Assembly: GCF_000802385.1 (NCBI RefSeq)
Contig: NZ_JTDN01000002.1
Coordinates: forward strand, 496,001 to 560,000
Source: Croceibacterium mercuriale
GTDB taxonomy: Bacteria; Pseudomonadota; Alphaproteobacteria; Sphingomonadales; Sphingomonadaceae
Reading direction: 5' to 3'
Length of the DNA: 64,000 nucleotides
The notes under the pieces: generated by a model
What the model was told of the DNA's origin: nothing
Seen by the model: the letters and a program-made list of their open reading frames with translations, nothing else
Databases searched by the model: none
Translations under genes and position numbers: made by a program
Shown: piece by piece, positions 41,039-50,045 of the stretch
How positions within the stretch are numbered: position 1 is the stretch's first letter
Layout: the number at the start of each line of letters is the position of its first letter

Positions 41039-41998
41039 CTAGATCTCGCCGCCCGACAATCGCTGACATAGCATGTCCAGCTGGTCCAGCGTCCTGTAGC
41101 TCACAGTGATCGCACCCGATCGTGAGTCGGCATCAGGCGCAATACGCACCGGCAGCCCCAGAAACTCCTCCAGGCTGGACTGAACCGCCTCGGTGTCGGC
41201 ATCCAGCGCACCCGTTCCCTTGGCCCGCGGGCGCGGGTCGGACTTCACCTCCCCGCGATCCTTGCGGGCCAGCCGCTCGACGTCGCGTACGGTCAGCCCT
41301 TCCGACACTGCCCGCTCGGCAATTGCAACTGCATCGCCATGCCCCACCAGAGCACGCGCGTGGCCCATGTCCAGCCGCCCGGCCTCCACATGATCCAGCA
41401 CGCTTGCCGGCAGGCTCAGCAGCCGCAGCAGGTTGGCGACATGGCTGCGGGACTTCTCCACCAGCCGGGCGATCTCCGCCTGCGTCATGTCCTCATGTTC
41501 GGCTAGCCGGTGATAGGCGCGCGCCTCTTCCACCGGATTCAGGTCTTCGCGCTGGATATTCTCGATCAGCGCCAGCGCCATCACGTCACGCTCGGCCAGC
41601 TCCCGCACCAGTGCAGGGATCTCGTGCAGCCGGGCGCGCTGTGCGGCCCGCCAGCGCCGCTCGCCGGCGACCAGCTGATAGCGTCCGCCCGGCATCGGGC
41701 GGACAATCACCGGCTGGATCACGCCACGCGCCGCGATCGACGCTGCCAATTCATCCAGCGCATCTTCGTCGAAGTGGCGCCGCGGCTGGTCAGGATGCGG
41801 CTCGATGGATCCTACCGGCAGGCTTGCGAGTCCCTCGCGGACAGCTCCGTCGGCGGGATCCTCTCCGCGCTTGGCCGTCACCGCCTCCTCACCGCGAACC
41901 TCGCCCAGCAACGCGCCGAGCCCCTTGCCAAGCTTGCGTCGGGCCGGTGCACGGTCCTGCTGCACCGCGTCGCCGCTCTTGCTGTCCGTACCGCTCAT
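41039..41998 (-). CDS. parB: Chromosome partitioning protein ParB
   Basis: A 319-residue ParB/Spo0J. The N-terminal KLGKGLGALLGE is the ParA-contact end. It is followed by SIEPHPDQPRRHFDE, the CTP-binding/arginine patch GERRWRAAQRA and ENIQREDLNPVEEA, a helix-turn-helix (MTQAEIARLVEKSRSHVANLLRLL) that binds parS, and a C-terminal dimer domain. It loads on parS sites and works with ParA to segregate the origin region. Its ATG overlaps the parA stop codon (ATGA). A canonical parS lies 3.3 kb away within the same block. Confidence 0.96.
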   Translation of the reverse strand: MSGTDSKSGDAVQQDRAPARRKLGKGLGALLGEVRGEEAVTAKRGEDPADGAVREGLASLPVGSIEPHPDQPRRHFDEDALDELAASIAARGVIQPVIVRPMPGGRYQLVAGERRWRAAQRARLHEIPALVRELAERDVMALALIENIQREDLNPVEEARAYHRLAEHEDMTQAEIARLVEKSRSHVANLLRLLSLPASVLDHVEAGRLDMGHARALVGHGDAVAIAERAVSEGLTVRDVERLARKDRGEVKSDPRPRAKGTGALDADTEAVQSSLEEFLGLPVRIAPDADSRSGAITVSYRTLDQLDMLCQRLSGGEI

Positions 41999-42765
41999 GC
42001 TGTTTCCTTCGCCCCGATCCGACCGATCAGTTCACGTGCCAGGTTCATGTAAGCCCTCGAGCCCGCACATTGGTGATCGTACAGCAATGCCGGCAATCCA
42101 TGGCTGGGTGCTTCCGACAGCCGGACGTTGCGCGGGATCACCTCCTCGAACACCAGCTCGCCCAAGGTTTCCCGCACATCCTCGGCAACCTGCTCGGTCA
42201 GGCGGTTGCGCCGGTCATACATCGTCAGCACGATACCCACGATGACCAGTTGCGGATTGAACCGCCCCTTCACCTGCTCCACCGTCTGCAACAGCTGGCT
42301 CAAGCCCTCCAGGGCGAAGAACTCACACTGTAACGGCACCAGCAGGCTGTTCGCGGCGCCAAGCGCATTCAGCGTCAGGAGCCCCAGCGACGGCGGACAA
42401 TCGATGAAGCAGATATCGTGCGGAGCGTCGGCCAGCGCATTGCGTAACCGCTGCGTCCGGTGGTCACCGCTGACCAGTTCGATCTCCGCACCGCTCAAGT
42501 CCACGGTGCCCGGCACCAGCGTAAGGTTCGGTATCTTGGTAGCGACGCTGCATTGCGCCAGATCGGATTCGCCGAGCAGCAGGTCATAGGACGTATAGTC
42601 GCGCTCTGCGGACCCGACACCCAGCCCGGTAGACGCATTCCCCTGAGGATCAAGATCGACCAACAGCGTACGCCAGCCCACCGCCGCCATCGCGGTGGCC
42701 ACATTGATAGCGGTCGTGGTCTTGCCCACGCCACCCTTCTGATTGGCAATCGCGATGGTGATCAT
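41995..42765 (-). CDS. parA: Chromosome partitioning ATPase ParA
   Basis: A 256-residue Soj/ParA ATPase with deviant Walker A KGGVGKTTTAINVA at about residues 10-23, LLVDLDPQGNAS, Walker B FIDCPPSLGLLT and the DNA-binding RNRLTEQV region. It forms the nucleoid gradient that moves ParB-parS complexes. Its ATG 42765 overlaps the rsmG stop codon, and its own stop overlaps the parB start, so rsmG, parA and parB are translationally coupled. Confidence 0.96.
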   Translation of the reverse strand: MITIAIANQKGGVGKTTTAINVATAMAAVGWRTLLVDLDPQGNASTGLGVGSAERDYTSYDLLLGESDLAQCSVATKIPNLTLVPGTVDLSGAEIELVSGDHRTQRLRNALADAPHDICFIDCPPSLGLLTLNALGAANSLLVPLQCEFFALEGLSQLLQTVEQVKGRFNPQLVIVGIVLTMYDRRNRLTEQVAEDVRETLGELVFEEVIPRNVRLSEAPSHGLPALLYDHQCAGSRAYMNLARELIGRIGAKETA

Positions 42766-43385
42766 GTCGCCGGGACCCCCTGCCCCACCAGAATGCCTGC
42801 CTCTGCGTCCGTAATGGAGTGTTCCACATGGAACATCTGCTGCACTACCGCACTCTGCTCGGCGAGTTCCTGCACAGCGGAACGGCCTTTCGGCAAGAGC
42901 CATGTGGTCGAAGGAGAAGAAAATCGCCTGGCAAGTGGCAGCAGCCGTGCCAGGGGAGCAAAGGCCCGGGCGGAGATCACTTCGGCCGAGACGGTATCCG
43001 CCTTCTCCAGCTTGGCGCCGATAATTCGTACGTTGTCGAGCCGGAGCGTAGCTACGGCTGCCGTCAGCCATTCCACACGACGTTTGCGCGACTCGACCAG
43101 CACCACCGTCCGCTGTGGCTGCGACAGAGCGATGGGCAGACCGGGAAATCCGGCCCCCGTGCCGAGGTCCAGCCAGACCCCTTGACCGGCTGGCGCATGC
43201 TGCAACAATTGCAAACTGTCGGCGAAATGCCGCTGCCATACCGCCGCAAGTGACGCATCAGCTACCAGGTTCTGCCGCTGATTCTCTTCCGTCAGCAGGG
43301 TCGCCAGCAGGTCAAGTTTCGCCACCCCTGCCGTGTGCAGATGGGAAGCGCAGAACGCCCGCGCCGTGGTCTCGTCGATGATCAT
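42762..43385 (-). CDS. rsmG: 16S rRNA (guanine-527-N7)-methyltransferase
   Basis: A 207-residue SAM-dependent methyltransferase that modifies G527 of 16S rRNA. Motifs: [23 protein letters not shown], the SAM site [34 protein letters not shown], and [17 protein letters not shown] with LLPKGRSA. It overlaps mnmG upstream and parA downstream by four bases each, the usual order of this conserved block. Its 3' part contains a near-match to parS at 42820-42835. Confidence 0.95.
   Translation of the reverse strand: MIIDETTARAFCASHLHTAGVAKLDLLATLLTEENQRQNLVADASLAAVWQRHFADSLQLLQHAPAGQGVWLDLGTGAGFPGLPIALSQPQRTVVLVESRKRRVEWLTAAVATLRLDNVRIIGAKLEKADTVSAEVISARAFAPLARLLPLARRFSSPSTTWLLPKGRSAVQELAEQSAVVQQMFHVEHSITDAEAGILVGQGVPAT
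42820..42835. promoter_or_regulatory. Degenerate parS-like site inside rsmG
   Basis: TGTTCCACATGGAACA is a near-perfect 16-bp palindrome, one base off the perfect form of the parS variant with TTCCACGTGGAA. It lies in the last fifth of rsmG, about 55 bases before parA. parS sites inside genes of this block are usual. The missing central G may weaken binding. Confidence 0.5.
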
Positions 43386-45229
43386 GCCACCACCTGCTGA
43401 CGACGCGCCTGCACCAGTACGGCAGCCAACGCAGCCGGCGTGATGCCACGAACCTGCCCCGCCTGCGCCAGGGTTGCTGGACGCGCCTGCTGCAGTCGCT
43501 CGACCATCTCCGCGGAAAGCCCAGGTACGGCATCGTAGGCGAACGCGCCGCCGAGCGGCACATGCTGGCTGCTCCGCAAATCCCGCAATTCGCTCTCTTG
43601 GCGCTCCAGATAGGGAGCATAGGCAGCGTCTTCTGCGACCTCCAGCGCAACGTCGGAAGCGGGATCAAGCGCGGAGTCAAGCCACAGGCTGAGCGCTGGG
43701 AGCTCTACCTGCGGGAAACGCAACCACTCGCGCAGGCTCATCCGGCCAGCGTCGCGACGAATGTCGAGCGGTGTCAGGTCGGCAGCGGATACAGTGCGTT
43801 CCAACGCTGCATCCCACCGGGCGCGTTCGTCCTGCTGTCGGGCGAACCATGCGGCACGCTCCTGTCCGACACAGCCCATCGCCAGTGCAATCGGAGTTAA
43901 CCGGCTGGCGGCGTTGCTGGCCCGCAGGCGCAAGCGGTACTCGGCCCGCGAGGTGAGCATCCGGTACGGTTCGCTGATGCCGTTCAATGTCAGATCATCG
44001 ATCATCACCGCGATGTAGCTGTTGCCGCGGTCCAGTGCTGGTGGCGCCTGATCGAGCACCTTGGCGGCCGCCGACAGGCCCGCGACCATCCCCTGCGCCG
44101 CAGCCTCCTCGTACCCGGTCGTACCGTTGATCTGCCCGGCACAATAGAGACCAGGCATGGCACGCACCTCCAGCTGCGGGGTCAGGGCACGCGGATCGAT
44201 GTGGTCGTATTCCACTGCGTAACCCGGTACGGCCATGACCACCTGCTCAAGCCCCGCCATGCTGTGCAGCATCGCCAGCTGCACATCAGCTGGGAGGGAG
44301 GTGCTGATCCCGTTCGGATAGACCAAGGGTGTGGAGAGACCTTCCGGCTCCAGGAAGACCTGGTGCCCGTCCCGATCGCCAAAACGATGTATCTTGTCCT
44401 CGATCGAGGGGCAGTAGCGCGGCCCGGCGGCCTCGATCGCTCCGCTGAACAGCGGCGAGCGATCCAGGTTGGCGCGGATGATGTCATGGCTGGCGGCGTT
44501 GGTGCGGGTGATCGCGCATGCAAGTTGCGGATTGACCCGGCGCTGGGTCAACGGTGACAGCGTCCACGGCTCATCGTCCGAAGGTTGCACCTCCAGCCGC
44601 GCCCAGTCGATCGTGCGGCCATCCAGTCGCGGTGGTGTACCTGTCTTCAGCCGCGCCATCGGCAGATCCGCCCCGCGCAGCTGCGCCGCCATGCGATGCG
44701 CGGCGTCCTCATCGATCCGGCCGCCAGTCAGCCGTTCCTCTCCGCGGAACAGCTGTCCTCCCAGGAAGGTGCCCGTGCACAGGATAACGGCATTCGCGTG
44801 AAGGTTCGTACCGTCGGCCAGCTGCAGCCCGCTCACCCGCTCCCCTTCCTGCACCAGCGCTGCGGCCTCGCCGGCGATCAGGGTCAGCGTCTCCAGTGCC
44901 TGCAGCTCACGCTGAATGGCGGCGCGGAACAGCTGGCGATCCGCCTGGATGCGCGGGCCCCACACGGCGCTGCCCTTCGAACGATTGAGCATGCGGTAAT
45001 GGATGGCAGCGGCATCGCCGGCCCGGCCCATCAGTCCGTCAAACGCATCCACCTCCCGCACGAGGTGCCCCTTGCCCAAGCCGCCAATTGCCGGGTTGCA
45101 GCTCATGGCGCCAATCGTGGCAAGATCGAACGTCACCATGGCGACACGTGCGCCCATGCGCGCAGCAGCAGCTGCTGCCTCGCAGCCGGCGTGTCCGCCG
45201 CCTACCACCAGAATGTCGAAGCTGTGCAT
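43382..45229 (-). CDS. mnmG: tRNA uridine 5-carboxymethylaminomethyl modification enzyme MnmG (GidA)
   Basis: A 615-residue FAD protein. The N-terminal FAD motif is [19 protein letters not shown]; then come [53 protein letters not shown] and the C-terminal [15 protein letters not shown]. With MnmE it installs the cmnm5/nm5 group at U34 of several tRNAs. It overlaps rsmG by four bases. The 58-base gap to mnmE contains a parS site. Confidence 0.97.
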   Translation of the reverse strand: MHSFDILVVGGGHAGCEAAAAAARMGARVAMVTFDLATIGAMSCNPAIGGLGKGHLVREVDAFDGLMGRAGDAAAIHYRMLNRSKGSAVWGPRIQADRQLFRAAIQRELQALETLTLIAGEAAALVQEGERVSGLQLADGTNLHANAVILCTGTFLGGQLFRGEERLTGGRIDEDAAHRMAAQLRGADLPMARLKTGTPPRLDGRTIDWARLEVQPSDDEPWTLSPLTQRRVNPQLACAITRTNAASHDIIRANLDRSPLFSGAIEAAGPRYCPSIEDKIHRFGDRDGHQVFLEPEGLSTPLVYPNGISTSLPADVQLAMLHSMAGLEQVVMAVPGYAVEYDHIDPRALTPQLEVRAMPGLYCAGQINGTTGYEEAAAQGMVAGLSAAAKVLDQAPPALDRGNSYIAVMIDDLTLNGISEPYRMLTSRAEYRLRLRASNAASRLTPIALAMGCVGQERAAWFARQQDERARWDAALERTVSAADLTPLDIRRDAGRMSLREWLRFPQVELPALSLWLDSALDPASDVALEVAEDAAYAPYLERQESELRDLRSSQHVPLGGAFAYDAVPGLSAEMVERLQQARPATLAQAGQVRGITPAALAAVLVQARRQQVVA

Positions 45230-45270
45230 CCGCGCTATCTAGGCGTTCCTGCCTCCACGGTCAAAAGCGC

Positions 45271-45286
45271 TGTTCCACGTGAAACA
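45271..45286. promoter_or_regulatory. parS centromere-like site
   Basis: TGTTCCACGTGAAACA matches the bacterial parS consensus TGTTTCACGTGAAACA at 15 of 16 positions, including the invariant CACGTG core. It lies between mnmE and mnmG, one base beyond the mnmE stop codon, within the same block as parA and parB. It is the most likely ParB loading site in the window and suggests the replication origin is not far away. Confidence 0.85.
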
Positions 45287-45287
45287 C

Positions 45288-46556
45288 TCATTTGCCGATG
45301 CAGAAGCGACCGAACAGTGCGTCAAGCACGTCTTCAGTTCCGCTTCGCCCCACCATCCGATCGAAGCTGACCCGCGCCATGCGAAGCAACTCCGCCTGCA
45401 CCAGCGGATCGGCTGCATGACAAGCGTCCGCCAGTGCCTGCTCTGCTGTCTGCAGCAAGGTCCGTTGTCGAAGGTTGAGCACCGCCTGACCTGGTTTGGG
45501 CATGTGCGTCTGGGCGTGCTCGACCAGCCGCTCCCGCAGGACATCGATGCGCTCCCCCGTGCGCGCCGACAGCTGCATGGCTGCCGACGACTTCTGCCGT
45601 TCGCCTCGGTCGCTCTGCGCGTCGATCTCCCATGCTCCATGCGGTCCTCGTCCTTCCGGCCCGAGCCACAGGACAAGATCGGCGCGGGCGATCTCCGCTT
45701 CGGCGCGAGCGATACCGATGGCCTCGACCGGGTCGGCACTGTCATCGCGCAGGCCAGCCATGTCGATCAGCAGGAACGGGATCCCGGCAAGCGCCACCGG
45801 GCGGCTCAGCACATCACGCGTGGTGCCGGGGATTGCGGCGGTGATGGCTGCCTCCTGTTCGACCAGCGCATTGAACAGGGTCGACTTGCCAGCATTCGGA
45901 GGCCCGGCGAGCGCCACGCGGAATCCTTCGCGCAGCATGTCTGCCGATGGCGCTGCCAACGCCGTGTCGATGTCGTGCGCCAGTGCGGCAAGATCGACCA
46001 TGAAGCTGGGCGGTAACGCCACATCATCCTCGTCACCGAAGTCGAGCACCGCCTCCAGCGAGGCTGCAAGGTGGAGCAGGCGGATGCGCCAGCCTTCGAC
46101 CTGTGCGGACAGCAGCCCACCTGCCGCGGCCATGGCGGCCTGCCGTTGCAGTTCCGTCTCGGCGGTGAGCAGATCGGCAAGCCCCTCCGCCTCCGCCAGA
46201 TCGATGCGGCCATTGGCGAAGGCGCGACGGGTGAACTCGCCCGGGCTGGCACTCCGCAGGCCCGGCTGCGCCGCCAGTTCGCGCTCCACGGCGGCAATGA
46301 TCGCGCGGCCGCCATGGAGGTGCAGTTCGGCAATGTCCTCGCCAGTGGCGGTACCGGGGCCCGGCAGCCAGAGGATCAATGCCTGATCGAGCGGCTCCCC
46401 CGATACGTTGCGGAGCGTGCGGTATGTGGCGCGACGCGCCGGTGGCAAGACACCGGCCAGCGCCTGCAAGGTCGCACCGGCCGCAGGGCCACTGATCCGC
46501 ATCACGCCGATGCCGGCGGGTGGCGGCCCGCTCGACAGGGCGAAGATCGTGTCCAA
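45288..46556 (-). CDS. mnmE: tRNA modification GTPase MnmE (TrmE)
   Basis: A 422-residue GTPase. The N-terminal tetrahydrofolate domain begins MDTIFALSSGPPPAGIGVMRISG. GEDIAELHLHGG and SPGEFTRRAFANGRIDLAEAEG follow, with a G-domain at about 205-360 (AGPPNAGKSTLFN, PGTTRD, DMAGLR) and the required C-terminal CIGK, whose Cys is needed for activity. The start is TTG at 46556, the only codon that gives the conserved MDTIFALSS terminus; AGGG lies eight bases upstream. It begins three bases after the DUF6489 stop codon. Confidence 0.95.
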   Translation of the reverse strand: MDTIFALSSGPPPAGIGVMRISGPAAGATLQALAGVLPPARRATYRTLRNVSGEPLDQALILWLPGPGTATGEDIAELHLHGGRAIIAAVERELAAQPGLRSASPGEFTRRAFANGRIDLAEAEGLADLLTAETELQRQAAMAAAGGLLSAQVEGWRIRLLHLAASLEAVLDFGDEDDVALPPSFMVDLAALAHDIDTALAAPSADMLREGFRVALAGPPNAGKSTLFNALVEQEAAITAAIPGTTRDVLSRPVALAGIPFLLIDMAGLRDDSADPVEAIGIARAEAEIARADLVLWLGPEGRGPHGAWEIDAQSDRGERQKSSAAMQLSARTGERIDVLRERLVEHAQTHMPKPGQAVLNLRQRTLLQTAEQALADACHAADPLVQAELLRMARVSFDRMVGRSGTEDVLDALFGRFCIGK

Positions 46557-46558
46557 GG

Positions 46559-46825
46559 TCAGCCCTGCTTGGGATCCTTCGACAGGCTGGAGGTGCCGGC
46601 CGCCTGCTGTGCGCCTTCGATGAAGCTCTTGAACACGTTCAACCCGAACTGGCCCATCGGGGCGACCTGCTTCGCGTAGCTTTCGATCTGGTCGAAGCTG
46701 CTGACGTTCTGCATCGCCTTGCTCATGGCATCGAGATACACACCATTGACCCGCTCCACATCGGGCAGGCCCATGAAGCGACGGGCCTCGTCCGGCGAGC
46801 AGTCGATCTCGATGGTCATCTTCAT
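46559..46825 (-). CDS. DUF6489 family protein
   Basis: An 88-residue protein starting MKMTIEIDCSPDEARRFMGLPDV, with VNGVYLDAMSKAMQNV and QFGLNVFKSFIEGAQ. It resembles the small DUF6489 family found next to mnmE in alphaproteobacteria, with unknown function. The frequent wording MGQFGLNVFKSF is reminiscent of phasin-like helices, but this is only an impression. ATG 46825 follows AAAGGA; the longer frame to 46909 is not supported. It is co-transcribed with mnmE. Confidence 0.75.
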   Translation of the reverse strand: MKMTIEIDCSPDEARRFMGLPDVERVNGVYLDAMSKAMQNVSSFDQIESYAKQVAPMGQFGLNVFKSFIEGAQQAAGTSSLSKDPKQG

Positions 46826-47038
46826 GGTAAGGTCCTTTCGTTTTCCGGCACCATAACCGCCTTGCTCCACCGCGGCTATCGCTGTCCGTCCTGTGCCGAT
46901 CCTGCACAAGGTCGCCTGTCACACATGCCTGACAAGCAGATGGTGCGGCGTTCGCCTTTTGCTAGAGTAGCGGGATCGCCCGCCAGAGATCCGGCATCGC
47001 AGCCGTCGTGACAGGCGCAGGTAGAGGGAGAATCCAGC

Positions 47039-47389
47039 ATGAAGAACTGGTTGTTTTTACTGTGTCTTTCGCCAGCACTGGCAACACCTGGTGCGGCCCA
47101 GACCCATAATCGCCAGGTCGAGATCCATAATCTCGACAGCGTGTCGATCTATTACGTCTATGCCACCAATGCCGGTGTGCAAGGCTGGGGCAAGGACTGG
47201 CTGGGCGAGGACGTCATCATCGAGGATGAGGTGATGCGCTTCGACTTCGATGACGGATCGGGCGCCTGCAAGTTCGACATCAAGGTGCAGTACGCGGACG
47301 ATGCCGAGGCAGAGCTGTACGAAGTCGATGTCTGCAGCGTCAGCCATATCGATGCCAGGCGCGGCACGATGGTTGTGGCTGACGATTGA
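47039..47389 (+). CDS. Small exported protein of unknown function
   Basis: A 116-residue protein with a signal peptide (KNWLFLLCLSPALATPGAAQ, cleavage near residue 21). The mature part is acidic, with VEIHNLDSVSIYYVYATN, IIEDEVMRFDFDDGSGACKFDIKVQY and two Cys (GACKF, VDVCSV) that may form a disulfide. It suggests a small beta-rich periplasmic domain. I do not recognise the function. The gene is flanked upstream by a 213-base gap in which I see only a possible promoter region, and downstream by a strong hairpin shared with rho. Confidence 0.75.
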   Translation: MKNWLFLLCLSPALATPGAAQTHNRQVEIHNLDSVSIYYVYATNAGVQGWGKDWLGEDVIIEDEVMRFDFDDGSGACKFDIKVQYADDAEAELYEVDVCSVSHIDARRGTMVVADD

Positions 47390-47394
47390 GGCAG

Positions 47395-47429
47395 ACCGGC
47401 AGGTCGTGGGCGATCCACGACCTGCCGGT
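47395..47429. terminator. Perfect 15-bp hairpin between convergent genes
   Basis: Arms 47395-47409 and 47415-47429 are exact reverse complements around loop GCGAT. It lies between the small exported protein gene and the opposing rho gene. No T-tract follows on either strand. Confidence 0.65.
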
Positions 47430-47440
47430 ACCCTGCCCGC

Positions 47441-48697
47441 TTACTGGTTCATGGTGGCGAAGAAGTCCTCGTTCGTCTTGGAGTCCTTCATCTTGTCCAG
47501 CAGGAACTCCATCGAATCGATGGTGCCCATCTGCATCAGGATGCGACGCAGCACCCACATCTTGGACAGGTTGGCCTTGTCCACCAGCAGCTCTTCCTTG
47601 CGGGTGCCGGACTTGCCGACATCCAGCGCCGGGAAGATGCGCTTGTCCGCCACCTTGCGGTCCAGCACGATCTCCGAGTTGCCGGTGCCCTTGAACTCTT
47701 CGAAGATCACCTCGTCCATGCGGCTGCCGGTGTCGATCAGCGCGGTGGCGATGATGGACAGCGAACCGCCTTCCTCGATGTTGCGCGCCGCGCCGAAGAA
47801 GCGCTTCGGGCGCTGCAGGGCATTGGCGTCGACACCGCCGGTCAGCACCTTGCCGGAGCTTGGCACCACCGTGTTGTAGGCCCGGCCCAGGCGGGTGATG
47901 GAGTCAAGCAGGATAACCACGTCGCGCTTGTGCTCGACCAGCCGCTTGGCCTTTTCGATCACCATCTCGGCCACCTGCACGTGGCGCTGCGCGGGCTCGT
48001 CGAAGGTGGAGGAGATCACCTCACCCTTCACCGAGCGCTGCATGTCGGTGACTTCTTCCGGCCGCTCGTCCACCAGCAGCACCAGCAGGATCACTTCGGG
48101 GTGATTGTCGGTGATGGCCTTGGCCATGTTCTGCAGCAGCACGGTCTTGCCGGTGCGCGGCGGCGCCACGATCAGCGCGCGCTGGCCCTTGCCCTGCGGG
48201 CTGATCAGGTCGATCACGCGCGCCGACTTGTCCTTCACCGTGGGATCGACGGTGTCGAGCACCAGCCGCTCGTCCGGATAGAGCGGCGTGAGATTGTCGA
48301 AATTGGTGCGGTGACGCACGGCATCCGGATCGTCGTAATTGACCTTCAGCAGCTTGGTCAGCGCGAAGTAGCGCTCACCATCCCGGGGTGCGCGGATCTC
48401 GCCTTCGACGGTGTCACCGGTGCGCAGGCCCATCTTGCGGACCTGGTTGGGCGAGACATAGATGTCGTCCGGGCCGGCGAGATAGTTCGCCTCCGGGCTG
48501 CGCAGGAAACCGAAGCCGTCCTGCAGCACCTCGATCGTGCCGATGCCGAGGATCTCCTCGCCATCTTCGGCGACCTCCTTCAGGATGGCGAACATCAGGT
48601 CCTGCCGGCGCATGGTGCTGGCGCCTTCGACGCCCAGATCCTCGGCCATGGAAACCAGTTCGGCCGGCGTCCGCTTCTTCAATTCTTTCAGATGCAT
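47441..48697 (-). CDS. rho: Transcription termination factor Rho
   Basis: A 418-residue hexameric RNA-dependent ATPase. The N-terminal [25 protein letters not shown] helices are followed by the RNA-binding cold-shock-like part ([40 protein letters not shown]). Walker A is [13 protein letters not shown], then [15 protein letters not shown] and the Q-loop and R-loop region ([22 protein letters not shown]). ATG 48697 gives the standard Rho start. The 164-base upstream gap to hemJ is where autoregulation would act, but I see no specific site. Confidence 0.97.
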   Translation of the reverse strand: MHLKELKKRTPAELVSMAEDLGVEGASTMRRQDLMFAILKEVAEDGEEILGIGTIEVLQDGFGFLRSPEANYLAGPDDIYVSPNQVRKMGLRTGDTVEGEIRAPRDGERYFALTKLLKVNYDDPDAVRHRTNFDNLTPLYPDERLVLDTVDPTVKDKSARVIDLISPQGKGQRALIVAPPRTGKTVLLQNMAKAITDNHPEVILLVLLVDERPEEVTDMQRSVKGEVISSTFDEPAQRHVQVAEMVIEKAKRLVEHKRDVVILLDSITRLGRAYNTVVPSSGKVLTGGVDANALQRPKRFFGAARNIEEGGSLSIIATALIDTGSRMDEVIFEEFKGTGNSEIVLDRKVADKRIFPALDVGKSGTRKEELLVDKANLSKMWVLRRILMQMGTIDSMEFLLDKMKDSKTNEDFFATMNQ

Positions 48698-48861
48698 GGT
48701 GGTAGTCCGTTCGGAGGCCGGCGGGCCGATGGTCGGAGGGTATGGGGCTTGGGGAAAGCAACCCGGGCGCATGCGTTGGCAGCGCCCCCAGCCGGAGTGG
48801 GTATGCAGATAATCCCGCCCGGCGGGCAGGTCAATTCCGACGGTGCATCAGACCGGCAAAA

Positions 48862-49305
48862 TCAGAACGGTTTCACGATCACCAGCACCACGATGATCAC
48901 CGCGGCCAGCCCCGGCACCTCGTTCAGCAGGCGCAGCGACTTGCCGGACAGGGTCCGTTCCCCCCGGGCCAGCTTCTTCGCATAGGCGGACAGGAAGCCG
49001 TTATAGCCGCTCAGCCCCAGCACGATCAGCAGCTTGGCATGCAGCCAGCCCTGGCTGAACGCGCCACTGCCCAGCGCCAGTGCGATGCCCAGCACCCACA
49101 CCACGATCATGGCCGGATTCATGATGATCCGCAGCAGGCGCCGTTCGCGGTCCACCCACAGCGCATTGTCCGGCGATCCGGGCGCGCTTTCCTGGTGATA
49201 GACGAACAGGCGCGGCAGCATGAACAGCCCCGCCATCCAGAAGATCACGAAGATGACGTGCGCGGCCTTGAGCCAGAGGTACCAGGGGGCGAGGAGTTCC
49301 TGCAT
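48862..49305 (-). CDS. hemJ: Protoporphyrinogen IX oxidase HemJ
   Basis: A 147-residue membrane protein with four helices, of the HemJ (CopD-related) type. The conserved His is in YLWLKAAHVIFVIFWMAGLFMLPRLFVYH, followed by LLRIIMNPAMIVVWVLGI and WLHAKLLIVLGLSGYNGFL with the conserved Lys. HemJ oxidises protoporphyrinogen IX in haem synthesis in bacteria lacking HemG/HemY. It lies upstream of rho on the same strand. hemE, its usual neighbour in many alphaproteobacteria, is not seen here. Confidence 0.92.
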   Translation of the reverse strand: MQELLAPWYLWLKAAHVIFVIFWMAGLFMLPRLFVYHQESAPGSPDNALWVDRERRLLRIIMNPAMIVVWVLGIALALGSGAFSQGWLHAKLLIVLGLSGYNGFLSAYAKKLARGERTLSGKSLRLLNEVPGLAAVIIVVLVIVKPF

Positions 49306-49314
49306 CGGCGCGGT

Positions 49315-49872
49315 CTAGGCCAGCATCGTCGTGCCGTCACCTGCGATCGGCGGGCCGGCTTGACGATGCCGTGGGCCTGACAGGAGGCGACGGTAATGTG
49401 CCAGCGGGTCCATGTGGCCGAGCAAGGTCGTGCATTGCGCCGGCGAGAGATGGGCGAGCAGCCGGTCCAGCCGAGTAATCAGCGACAACAAGCTGTTGTT
49501 GATCGGTTTCCTGATGATGTCGCAGACCTTGCCGCGCCATAGGCGGAGGTGGAACGGGCCATGATGCGCCAGATCGGCAGTCTCGGACCGTGTGAACTTC
49601 CAGGCGCGTTGCCGCTTGCCCGTGATGGCCGTGTCCCATGCCACGCGGAAGGAGCCGGCATCGGGGTGGCGGCGCAGCCGGTAGGCGCTTTCCCGCGACA
49701 GGCCGAGCGCAGCGGCGGCGGTGCGGACGCAGGCGTGGCGGACCAGCAGGGCGATGAACCGGGCCTGCCGCGCAGGCGTCCAGCCGTCGCGTCGGGTGCG
49801 CAGCGGCACCGGCAGGAAGGGCGGGACCTTCAAATAGGGCTGCCATGGGCGGATCGGCTTGCGGGTGGTCAT
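49315..49872 (-). CDS. Hypothetical helix-turn-helix protein
   Basis: A 185-residue basic protein. Residues about 30-65 (RRDGWTPARQARFIALLVRH, then TAAAALGLSRESAYRLRRH) look like a helix-turn-helix, followed by FRVAWDTAITGKRQRAW. The rest is Arg-rich and unrecognised. It may be a DNA-binding regulator or a terminase-small-subunit-like leftover; nothing else phage-like is nearby. The start is unsure: ATG 49872 precedes the conserved-looking part, while ATG 49935 and 50058 are possible. It begins nine bases after hemJ on its strand and is divergent from the GH2 gene. Confidence 0.6.
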   Translation of the reverse strand: MTTRKPIRPWQPYLKVPPFLPVPLRTRRDGWTPARQARFIALLVRHACVRTAAAALGLSRESAYRLRRHPDAGSFRVAWDTAITGKRQRAWKFTRSETADLAHHGPFHLRLWRGKVCDIIRKPINNSLLSLITRLDRLLAHLSPAQCTTLLGHMDPLAHYRRLLSGPRHRQAGPPIAGDGTTMLA

Positions 49873-50045
49873 GGGTGGTCGGGTAGGCGGCGAGCGGGCG
49901 AGTAGGAAAATGGTTTCGGGATGGGTCCGACACATGGTCAGTTCATCCGCTAAATGGAAAGCCGTCCCACTATGCGGAAAATTGCTTGGCGTCCGGCAAC
50001 GTGCGCTGCATGATGCCGGCAAAATAGCGGAGAGAGGACCCCGCC

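Noticed and set aside
46826-47038. A possible small gene in the 213-base gap before 47039
   Set aside because: No frame with a ribosome site and protein-like composition was found; it probably holds only divergent promoters.
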